From CAYRVX01 sp964642165 (lineage in GTDB: Bacteria > Planctomycetota > Phycisphaerae > SM23-33): a DNA stretch of 23,665 nucleotides. The translations under genes and the position numbers were made by a program. The notes below the pieces were generated by a model that ran no database searches, was not told where the DNA came from, and saw only the letters and a list, made by a program, of their open reading frames with translations. Position 1 is the first letter of the stretch, and each line of letters opens with the position of its first letter. The stretch covers positions 1 to 23,665 of the forward strand of contig CAZXOC010000091.1 in assembly GCA_964642165.1 (NCBI GenBank). The letters run 5' to 3'. This document shows positions 8,055 to 14,893 of the stretch, piece by piece.

Positions 8055-8825
8055 GTGGTGAAGGTCATCTCGCTCCAGTCCGGCAGCAACGGCAACTGCA
8101 TCTACGTCGAGGCGGGCGGCTCGGCGCTCGTCTTCGACGCCGGCATCAGCGGCGCGCGGGCGCGACGGCGCCTGGCCCGGCGCCGGCGCGAGATCAGCCA
8201 CGCCGACGCCGTGATCATCTCGCACGACCACCGCGACCACGTCCGCTGCTCGGGGATCTACCAGCGGAAGTTCGGCCTGCCGATCCACGTGACGGAGCCG
8301 ACGCTGGCGGCCGCACGCGAGTACTGCCGCCTGGGGCAGCTTTCCGACGTGCGGTTCTTCCGGGCCGGCGAGACGCTGCGGTTCGACGGCGCGTGCGTGG
8401 AGACGATCCCCACGCCGCACGACGGGGCCGACGGCGTGGGGTTCGTGGTGGACGACGGCCGGCGGCGCGTGGGCATCCTGACGGACCTGGGGCACGTCTT
8501 TCCCGGCCTGGCGGACGTGATCGCCACGCTCGACGCGGTGGTGCTGGAGAGCAACTACGACGCGGACATGCTCGCCTACGGCCCGTATCCCGCGTTGGTG
8601 AAGGACCGGATTCGCGGGCCGGGGGGGCACCTCTCGAACGTCGAGGCGGGCGAGCTGCTCGCCGCGGCGGCCGGGCGACGAATGCAGTGGGCCTGCCTGG
8701 CGCACCTCTCGCAGCAGAACAACGAGCCGCAGCTCGCGCTGGAAACGTGGCGCGAGATTCTGGCCGACGGCCTGCCCCTGCACGTGGCCGGCCGCTACGC
8801 GGTCAGCGACGTGCTGAGGGTGTAG
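8055..8825 (+). CDS. Metallo-beta-lactamase-fold hydrolase, YycJ/WalJ-like
   Basis: This is a 256-residue cytoplasmic metal-dependent hydrolase with no signal peptide. The start region V-K-V-I-S-L-Q-S-G-S-N-G-N resembles the glycine-rich first strand of YycJ/WalJ proteins. The metal motif H-D-H-R-D-H is at residues 57-62. Further candidate ligands are the His of T-P-H-D (~119), the Asp/His of L-T-D-L-G-H (~143) and a late His in L-A-H-L-S-Q-Q-N-N (~219), all in family order. YycJ proteins are thought to act on nucleic acid; in some Firmicutes they sit with the WalRK system, which is absent here. The gene starts one base after the dppF stop (GTG 8055, or 8058), so it is probably translated with the importer operon. 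The true substrate is unknown. Confidence 0.88.
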   Translation: MVKVISLQSGSNGNCIYVEAGGSALVFDAGISGARARRRLARRRREISHADAVIISHDHRDHVRCSGIYQRKFGLPIHVTEPTLAAAREYCRLGQLSDVRFFRAGETLRFDGACVETIPTPHDGADGVGFVVDDGRRRVGILTDLGHVFPGLADVIATLDAVVLESNYDADMLAYGPYPALVKDRIRGPGGHLSNVEAGELLAAAAGRRMQWACLAHLSQQNNEPQLALETWREILADGLPLHVAGRYAVSDVLRV

Positions 8826-8842
8826 GCGGCGTCCCCCGGTCC

Positions 8843-10177
8843 CTACGGCGTCTTCGCCGCTGCGCCCATCTTCCGCACGCAGACGAGGTTCTTGCTGAGT
8901 CGCAGGTAGAGGCTGCCGTGGGCGGCGACGATCGTGCTGCGGCAGGGGCGGGCCTTCAGCGACATGCGGAACAGCTCCTCGTACTTGTCGTCGCGGGCGG
9001 AGAAGATCACCACGTCGCCGCCCTCGCTGATGCAGTAGACCTTGCCGTCGGCGCCGGTGGGGCTGGCGCGGTACGGCCCGGCGCCGCCGATCCGCTCGCG
9101 CCACTTCGACTTGCCCGTCTTGGGGTCCAGGCACGAAACGATCTTCGAGTCGCCCGCCAGCACGTACAGCGACCCGCGGTACAGCAGCGACGTGCAGACG
9201 TCCGGGGCCGGGCCGCTGTACTTCCAGGCGTAGTTGGCGTGGGGGATCGTGCCCTTGCCTCCCGGGCGAAGGGCGTAGAGTCCCTGGCACTGGGCCTGGC
9301 AGATGTAGATCAGCCCGCCGGCGATTACCGGCGAGACGACGATCCGCTGCCAGATCCGGCGCTCCTTGGTGTACTCCCAGCGCCACAGCTCCTTGCCGGT
9401 CTCGGCGTCGTGGGCGGTGACGAACTCCCCGCCGGGGATGATGATCTCCGTCCGCCCGCCGGCGGCGATCGCCATCGGCGTCGCGTAGTTCTCGCGGGAC
9501 TCGTCCGCCGCGTCGCTCGCGCGGGGCTGGGCCCAGACGGTCTTGCCGTCCCGGGCGTTGAAGCACAGGACGTAGGACTTCAGCGGGCCGGTCCGGGGCA
9601 GCTCGGCCCCGGGCGAGTAGGAGTACGGGCGCCGGCGGCGCAGCAGCGGCAGGTAGAGCTTGCCCTTGTGCAGCAGCGGGCTCGCGCCGTAGCCGAACTT
9701 GATCGCCAGGCAGCCGAACTCCTTCACCAGGTTGCGCGACCAGAGCACCTTGCCGTCGAGGTCCAGCGCCGCCAGGTCGCCCGAACCGAAGGTGAAGTAG
9801 ACCGTCTTGCCGTCGCTGACCGGGCTGGAGGCGGCCATCTCCCCGCGCGGCGGCGCCTTGCCGCGCCCGAGGGCCTTGCTCCACAGCGTCTTCCCGTCGC
9901 GCGTGCTCAGGCACATCGCCAGCAGGTTGTCGTTGATGTACGTGGGCGAGGTCATGTAGATCCGCTCGCCCAGGACGATCGGCGTCGAGCCGGAGATGCC
10001 CGGCGTCCGCACGACCCAGGCGATGTTCTCGGTCTTCGAGAAGCTCGCCGGCAGGTTGGTCTCGTCGGTCGAGCCGTTGAGGTTCGGCCCTCGCCAGTGG
10101 GGCCAGTCGCCGGCGGGGGCCGTTGCGGCGGCCAGCAGGATCGCGGCCGTCAGGGCTGTCGCTGCGTTCCGAGGCAT
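8843..10177 (-). CDS. Secreted PQQ-like beta-propeller repeat protein (copy 1)
   Basis: This encodes 444 residues. A signal peptide (residues 1-22, ending A-P-A) is followed at once by G-D-W-P-H-W-R-G-P, a common N-terminal motif of planctomycete propeller proteins. Repeated blade endings of the form D-G-K-x-L-W or T-G-K-x-x-W occur five times (for example T-R-D-G-K-T-L-W, A-E-T-G-K-E-L-W and P-K-T-G-K-S-K-W), as in PQQ-dependent dehydrogenases and BamB. No clear dehydrogenase active-site motif is visible, so I read it as a non-catalytic or unassigned propeller acting outside the cytoplasm. It is the 3' member of a tandem pair. The stop lies 17 bases from the convergent metallo-hydrolase gene. 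AAAGGAG lies 16 bases before the ATG and AAGGA only two, so the start is likely but not certain. Confidence 0.9.
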   Translation of the reverse strand: MPRNAATALTAAILLAAATAPAGDWPHWRGPNLNGSTDETNLPASFSKTENIAWVVRTPGISGSTPIVLGERIYMTSPTYINDNLLAMCLSTRDGKTLWSKALGRGKAPPRGEMAASSPVSDGKTVYFTFGSGDLAALDLDGKVLWSRNLVKEFGCLAIKFGYGASPLLHKGKLYLPLLRRRRPYSYSPGAELPRTGPLKSYVLCFNARDGKTVWAQPRASDAADESRENYATPMAIAAGGRTEIIIPGGEFVTAHDAETGKELWRWEYTKERRIWQRIVVSPVIAGGLIYICQAQCQGLYALRPGGKGTIPHANYAWKYSGPAPDVCTSLLYRGSLYVLAGDSKIVSCLDPKTGKSKWRERIGGAGPYRASPTGADGKVYCISEGGDVVIFSARDDKYEELFRMSLKARPCRSTIVAAHGSLYLRLSKNLVCVRKMGAAAKTP

Positions 10178-10243
10178 GTTCCTTCGGCGCGTGCTCCTTT
10201 CCCGCGACGCCCGGAGAGCTCGTCGCGCGGGGCGCCGCGGACC

Positions 10244-10255
10244 GTTCTATTAAAC
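10244..10255 (-). promoter_or_regulatory. Possible -10-like A+T island between the two propeller genes
   Basis: Read on the minus strand, GTTTAATAGAAC stands out in a very G+C-rich 112-base gap. It contains TAATAG and TAGAAC, either of which could serve as a -10. No good -35 lies 16-18 bases upstream, so copy 1 may have its own promoter or may simply be co-transcribed with copy 2. Confidence 0.25.
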
Positions 10256-10289
10256 CCGATCCCCGGGCGAAGTCCGAGCGAAATCGCCC

Positions 10290-11624
10290 TTACTCGCCGC
10301 CGGCGGCGCGCCGGCGGAGGCAGAGCAGCTCGTCGGCCGTCCGGATGAGCAGGCCGCCGCCGGCGGCGACGATGCTGCTTCGGCACGGCCGGGACTTCAG
10401 CGAGAGCCGGCTCAGCTCCCGGAAGCGGTCCCCGGCGGCGAGGACCACCACGTCGCCGCCCTCGCTGAAGCAGTAGATCTTGCCGTCGGCGCCGGTGGGG
10501 CTGGCGCGGTACGGCCCGGTGCCGCCGATCCGCTCCTGCCAGACCACCTTGCCGGTCTGGGGACGCAGGCAGGTGATGACCTTCTCGTCCCCGTCGAGGG
10601 CGTACAGCCGCCCCCGGTAGACCAGTTGCGTGGAGGCGTCGCAGGTCATCTCGCCGAAGCGCCAGACGCCGCTGTCGCGAGGCAGGCGTCCGCTGCCGCC
10701 GGGCTTCAGGGCAATGGTCGCCTCCCCGCGGGCCTGGGGGGCGAAGATCAGCCCCTCGCCGACGACCACGCTGGGGATGACCCGCTGCTGCGTGGGGCGA
10801 CGGGGGATGTCGTACCGCCAGCGCCACAGCTCGCGCCCGCTGGCCGGATCGTGCGCGGTGACGTAGGTCCCCCCGTTGACGACGACGGCCTTGCGCCCGG
10901 AGGCCTCACAGGGCATCGGCGTGGTGTAGGCCTCGCGCGATTCGTCCACCGCGTCGGTCTGCCGGACGTGGCGGAAGAGCGTCTTGCCCGTGGCCGGGTC
11001 GATGCCCAGCAGGAGGGAATCGAGCTCGCCGGTCCGCGGCAGCTTCGCCCCGAGGTTGTACGGGTAGGGCTTCTCGCGCCGCAGGACGGGCACGAACAGC
11101 CGCCCCTCGTACAGCAGCGGGCTGGAGCTGAAGCCGAACATGATCGCCAGGCAGCCGTACTCCTTCGTCAGGTGACGCCGCCAGAGCTCCTTGCCGTCGA
11201 GGTCCACCGCGACGATCTCGCCCGTGCCGTAGGTGAAGACGACGCGCCGGCCGTCCGCGACCGGAGAGGGCGAGGCGTGGTCGCTGCGAGGCACGCGCGG
11301 CCCCGCCCGGCCGAGCCGCTTGCGCCAGAGCACGCGGCCGTCCGACAGCCGCAGGCACAGGCCGACCAGGTCCCGCCCGCCGGCGGCAACGGAGCTGACG
11401 AAGATGCGCTCGCCCAGCACGATGGGTGTCGCGCCGCTCGTGCCCGGCAGGGACGCCCGCCACGCGAGGTTCTCCGTCCGCGAGAAGCGCTCGGGCAGGT
11501 TCGTCTCGTCGCTGGAGCCGTCGAGGTGGGGCCCGCGCCACTGGGGCCAGTCGCCCGCTCGCGCCGCCGCCGCGGCCAGGAAGATCCACAGGAAGGCCAG
11601 GTTTCGCAGGTCGTGGGCAGTCAT
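10290..11624 (-). CDS. Secreted PQQ-like beta-propeller repeat protein (copy 2)
   Basis: This is a 444-residue protein, a clear paralogue of the gene at 8843-10177 and of exactly the same length with this start. I chose the ATG at 11624, not the in-frame ATG at 11666, because it gives a normal signal peptide (M-T-A-H-D-L-R-N, hydrophobic core, A-A-R-A) directly before G-D-W-P-Q-W-R-G-P and has GAGGTGA eight bases upstream. Blade motifs match copy 1 in order (D-G-R-V-L-W, D-G-K-E-L-W, T-G-K-T-L-F, S-G-R-E-L-W, T-G-K-V-V-W). The most conserved block between the copies is G-P-Y-R-A-S-P-T-G-A-D-G-K near the C-terminus. Function is unknown; a structural or assembly role in the periplasm is inferred from the fold only. 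It lies 112 bases upstream of copy 1 in the same direction and is divergent from the PilX-like gene. Confidence 0.9.
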   Translation of the reverse strand: MTAHDLRNLAFLWIFLAAAAARAGDWPQWRGPHLDGSSDETNLPERFSRTENLAWRASLPGTSGATPIVLGERIFVSSVAAGGRDLVGLCLRLSDGRVLWRKRLGRAGPRVPRSDHASPSPVADGRRVVFTYGTGEIVAVDLDGKELWRRHLTKEYGCLAIMFGFSSSPLLYEGRLFVPVLRREKPYPYNLGAKLPRTGELDSLLLGIDPATGKTLFRHVRQTDAVDESREAYTTPMPCEASGRKAVVVNGGTYVTAHDPASGRELWRWRYDIPRRPTQQRVIPSVVVGEGLIFAPQARGEATIALKPGGSGRLPRDSGVWRFGEMTCDASTQLVYRGRLYALDGDEKVITCLRPQTGKVVWQERIGGTGPYRASPTGADGKIYCFSEGGDVVVLAAGDRFRELSRLSLKSRPCRSSIVAAGGGLLIRTADELLCLRRRAAGGE

Positions 11625-11632
11625 CGATGCCG

Positions 11633-11639
11633 TCACCTC
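11633..11639 (-). promoter_or_regulatory. Ribosome binding site deciding the start of propeller copy 2
   Basis: GAGGTGA on the minus strand ends eight bases before the ATG at 11624. It supports that start over the ATG at 11666, and the resulting signal peptide agrees. The rest of the 240-base divergent gap (11625-11864) shows no convincing promoter in either direction, although 11812-11835 is unusually A+T-rich. Confidence 0.6.
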
Positions 11640-11864
11640 GTCCGGGTGGTCCGGTATGTCAGACACGGCCGCCGCGTGGAGGTTGAGACCGCGCCAGTCA
11701 TTGAACCAGCCGGACGGCCGCCGGGGCGCGGCCTTCTCGCAGAAAGGCGGCGCCGCCGGAGGGCGCGGGGGGGGCGTGCGTCGGTCCCGGCGAGCGGCCC
11801 CCCGGCGACGATATGTATCTTAGCTTTCCTATAGGAGGACGGAGCAGTGACTGGGAGGTAGCTC

Positions 11865-13274
11865 ATGCAAGCCCACATCCCCCGTGGCGAGCGCCGGAAT
11901 TCGGGATTGGCCCTCGTGCTCGGCCTGATCTTCGTCGTGCTCATGGCGTCGCTGGCCCTGGCCTTCGCCTCCTCGAGTGTGCTGGAGTTCCGCAAGTCGG
12001 CGAACACCGCCGACGCCGCGCAGGCCCAGCTCGCGGCGGAGAGCGGGCTGCTGTACTACCGGTACATCCTGCGGGATCTGCAGCTTCCCCCCGGCACGAC
12101 GAAAGAGTCCCTGCTGAACGGGGTCGAGTCGGCCCTCACGGAGACATTCGCCGCGATGCCCGCGGACGCCAGACCGACCCTTGCCCGCACGGGCGACGCC
12201 CTGACGGTTTCGGCCATCCCCCTGGCGAGGGGCGGCTTCGCCGCGGAGCTCCTGGTGGCCGGCGAGGCCAGCCCCCTGACGTGCTACCTGACGGTGACCG
12301 GCACGAAGGGCCAGGCCGCACGCTTCGTGCGCCTCCGGGCCGTCTGCGCGCCCCTGCGATCCCCCATCTTCGACTACGGCGTGGCCTCTCGCGGGAAGAT
12401 CATCGTCAGCGGCAGCGCCGTGCTGGAGGGCGTCAACGAGGCGGCCGAAGCGTGCGTCCTGTCCACTCGCGAAGAACCGGTCGCCATCGAGGGGGGCGGT
12501 CAAGCCTCCATCAGCGGAGACCTGTACGTCACGGGCGAGGACGTGGACTACGTCCTGCTGAAGGGGTCCGTCAGCATCGGCGGGACGTCCGACCGGGACG
12601 AGATCCTCGCGGACCATCTCTACCTCGGCACGGAGGACCCCGAGTTTCCCGAGATCGACACGGCCCCGTTTGCGGCTCTCGCGACCACGATCGTCGACGC
12701 CAACACCGACCTGAGCGGCGCCGGGAACGTCTACAACAACATCCGCATCAAGGCGGGGACGGACCCGGACTTCCCGAACACGACGCAGATCAACGGGATC
12801 GTCTACGTCGAGGCGCCGAACAAGGTCACGTTCCACGCGCAGACCGAGATCAACGGGCTGATCGTCACGGAGGACGCCGGCGGCCTGCCCATCGAGGACT
12901 GCCAGATCGACTTCCGCGGCAGCACGTCCGCCCCGGGCGTCGTCGCCCTGCCGGACACGCCCGAGTTCGCCGCGGTCAAGGAGCACCGCGGCAGCATGAT
13001 CCTCGCGCCGGGTTTCGGCCTGACCTTCCGCGGCAACACGAACTGCATCAACGGCCTGATCGCCGCCGACCAGTTGTCCTTCCGCGGCACGAGCGACATC
13101 TCCGGCGAAATCTCCGGGATGGTCCTCGGCTTGAAGGACACGGAGCTGACCCTTCAGGGCAACTCGACGATCCGCATCAACCGCGCGGGCGACACCGAGC
13201 TGCCGGCCGGGTTCAAGCACTCGATGGGGTTGGTCTTCGATCAGGACTCCTACACCGAGCCCTGCGCGGAGTAG
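11865..13274 (+). CDS. PilX-N-like membrane-anchored protein with beta-helix-like body
   Basis: This encodes 469 residues from an ATG with a strong GGGAGGT five bases upstream. Residues 1-60 resemble the N-terminus of PilX-type minor pilins: a basic R-G-E-R-R-N-S-G, a hydrophobic helix (residues ~14-38) and an Ala/Gln-rich helical continuation (A-Q-A-Q-L-A-A-E-S-G). From about residue 165 on, the chain is built of short alternating strands with recurring G-x-x-x-I-x-G and N-G-L-I patterns (I-S-G-S-A-V-L-E-G, Q-I-N-G-I-V-Y-V, E-I-N-G-L-I-V, C-I-N-G-L-I-A). These resemble a bactofilin-like or right-handed beta-helix. No other pilus gene is nearby, so a role in a type IV pilus or type II-like pseudopilus is only a possibility. 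The class of N-terminus suggests an extracytoplasmic location. Confidence 0.85.
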   Translation: MQAHIPRGERRNSGLALVLGLIFVVLMASLALAFASSSVLEFRKSANTADAAQAQLAAESGLLYYRYILRDLQLPPGTTKESLLNGVESALTETFAAMPADARPTLARTGDALTVSAIPLARGGFAAELLVAGEASPLTCYLTVTGTKGQAARFVRLRAVCAPLRSPIFDYGVASRGKIIVSGSAVLEGVNEAAEACVLSTREEPVAIEGGGQASISGDLYVTGEDVDYVLLKGSVSIGGTSDRDEILADHLYLGTEDPEFPEIDTAPFAALATTIVDANTDLSGAGNVYNNIRIKAGTDPDFPNTTQINGIVYVEAPNKVTFHAQTEINGLIVTEDAGGLPIEDCQIDFRGSTSAPGVVALPDTPEFAAVKEHRGSMILAPGFGLTFRGNTNCINGLIAADQLSFRGTSDISGEISGMVLGLKDTELTLQGNSTIRINRAGDTELPAGFKHSMGLVFDQDSYTEPCAE

Positions 13275-13283
13275 GCAACGCAG

Positions 13284-13325
13284 CCGGCGGCGAGGCGCGG
13301 CTCGCGGGGCATGCCTCGTCGCCGG
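13284..13325. terminator. Bidirectional hairpin between convergent genes
   Basis: CCGGCGGCGAGGC (13284-13296) pairs with GCCTCGTCGCCGG (13313-13325) to give a 13-base-pair stem with one G-T mismatch and a 16-base loop. It lies in the 63-base gap between the stops of the PilX-like gene and the TPR gene, as expected for a shared terminator. There is no U-tract on either side, so this is not a textbook intrinsic terminator. Confidence 0.5.
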
Positions 13326-13337
13326 CCGATCGCGCCG

Positions 13338-14822
13338 TTACGTCGTGCGCCGCTTCGCCGGTGCCTTCTTCTTCGGCGCGGGGGCGGGCTTGGGGGGCTC
13401 CGTGCCGTACTTCCGGATCAGCTCCAGCAGGGCCATCCGCCGGGCGTGGTCGGGCTCGAGGTCCAGCACCATGCGCCACTGCACGATCGCCTCGGGGTAC
13501 TGGCGGGCCTCCTCGTAGGCGTAGCCGAGCTTCAGGTGCGGCGCGACCTTCTTGGGCGCCTCGGCGACCGCCATCTTCAGGTACTGGATGTAGCCCTTCA
13601 GGTCGCCGCTCTGGTTGTGCTGTTCGGCCACGCGCAGGTAGGCGTCCACCAGGGTCGCCTGGTAGGCCTCGGGGGCCAACTCGATGGCCTTCCGGAGCAG
13701 CGTGAGGTACTCGTCGTACTTGCCGACGCCGAAGGCGGCCTGGGCGAAGTAGTACTGGAACAGCGCCCGGTCCTCCGTGGGGCGCTTGTCGTCCTTGGGC
13801 TTGGGCGCGGCGGCCGCGAGCTTCTTGAACATCTCGTACGCCTCGGGGTAGCGCCGGGCGTTGAGGTAGATGTTCGCCCGCAGGAACCGGATCTCCCCCT
13901 CGCCCTTCAGCCCGGTCTCGATCGCCTTGGCGACGTGGTAGATCGCCGAATTGCTCGGCGCGACGCGGAAGACGTCCTTCTTGCCGGGCGCCGGCTCGAT
14001 GAGGTACCACGATCCGCTGATCGTGCCCGGCTTGCCGCTCTTGACGGTCACCTCCGCCACGCGCCCGAAGTAGTTCCGCAGGTTGAAGTACGCCGAGCCC
14101 AGCTTGTAGTGCAGCACGGGCGAGTGGAGCCCGAGGCGGAGGGCCTTCTGGTAGGACTCCGCCGCCAGGGCGAAGGCGTTCTGGGCGAGGTGGATGTTGC
14201 CGAGCTGGTAGTGGTCGGCGGCGCTGTTGGGGTTGAGCTTGACGGCCTCCTTGAAGTACTTCCGGGCCTTGGGGAGGTCGTCGAGGTTGTACTTCGCCTC
14301 GGCGAGCATGTGGTAGGTGGGGTAGTCGTGGCGGTACCGGAGGAGGCGTTCGAGCACCTTGGCGGCCTCGGCCCACTTCTCCTGCTGGATGTACATCTCG
14401 CCGAGGGTCTGCCCGGCTTCGACGTGATCGGGCGAGGCCTTGACGATCGCCGCCAGGAGCTTCTCGGCCTCGTCGGTGTTGCGGGCGTAGCGGTGGGCCC
14501 GCGCCAGGTACAGGCGGTAACGGGTCTTGGCCTTATCGGCGGCGACGGCCTGCTTGAGCAGGCCGACGGCCTTGGCGTACTCGCCGCGGAACAGGGCGTC
14601 GCGCCCCTCGTTGAAGAGCCGCTCGGCCTTGGCCTTGGGCGTTTCCTTCCCGGCCGGGTCGGCCTTCGGTTTGTCGGCCTCGGGCTTGTCGGCGCCCGTG
14701 CTGGCCGCCGACAGCAGGATCGGCTCCGGCGTGCCGCTCGGCCTGACATCCGCGGCGATCGGGCTCGCGCCCAGCACCAGAATCCCCACCATGCCCAGAA
14801 CGATAATCTGTCGCTCACGCAT
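13338..14822 (-). CDS. Secreted TPR protein with basic C-terminal tail
   Basis: This encodes 494 residues from the ATG at 14822, which has GAGGAG eight bases upstream. A signal peptide (M-R-E-R-Q, hydrophobic core, A-S-P-I-A-A) is followed by a Lys/Pro/Ala-rich linker. About five TPR units then run from residue ~60 to 245, with typical spacing and consensus (for example A-D-H-Y-Q-L-G-N-I-H-L-A-Q-N). A non-TPR segment at about 250-303 (G-T-I-S-G-S-W-Y-L-I-E-P) interrupts the array. More TPR units follow to about 470, and the chain ends in a Pro/Lys/Arg-rich basic tail (P-A-P-K-K-K-A-P-A-K-R-R). TPRs bind protein partners, so a scaffold role outside the cytoplasm is likely, with the partner unknown. 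It lies 71 bases downstream of the giant repeat protein in the same direction and is probably in the same operon. Confidence 0.9.
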   Translation of the reverse strand: MRERQIIVLGMVGILVLGASPIAADVRPSGTPEPILLSAASTGADKPEADKPKADPAGKETPKAKAERLFNEGRDALFRGEYAKAVGLLKQAVAADKAKTRYRLYLARAHRYARNTDEAEKLLAAIVKASPDHVEAGQTLGEMYIQQEKWAEAAKVLERLLRYRHDYPTYHMLAEAKYNLDDLPKARKYFKEAVKLNPNSAADHYQLGNIHLAQNAFALAAESYQKALRLGLHSPVLHYKLGSAYFNLRNYFGRVAEVTVKSGKPGTISGSWYLIEPAPGKKDVFRVAPSNSAIYHVAKAIETGLKGEGEIRFLRANIYLNARRYPEAYEMFKKLAAAAPKPKDDKRPTEDRALFQYYFAQAAFGVGKYDEYLTLLRKAIELAPEAYQATLVDAYLRVAEQHNQSGDLKGYIQYLKMAVAEAPKKVAPHLKLGYAYEEARQYPEAIVQWRMVLDLEPDHARRMALLELIRKYGTEPPKPAPAPKKKAPAKRRTT

Positions 14823-14893
14823 CGTCGCGTCTCCTCGGTTATGCCGTCGCATCTGTGGACACACCTCGGCTCGGGTCTTCTCGCCCCACGGCG

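Noticed and set aside
8843..11624. PQQ-dependent alcohol dehydrogenase
   Set aside because: Blade motifs are present, but the length is short for the enzymes and I see no disulfide-ring Cys pair or catalytic Asp motif. A non-enzymatic propeller is safer.
11847..11861. Four-codon GTG minicistron after AGGAGG, just before the PilX-like gene
   Set aside because: It could be a leader peptide, but four codons with a chance stop cannot be supported without conservation.
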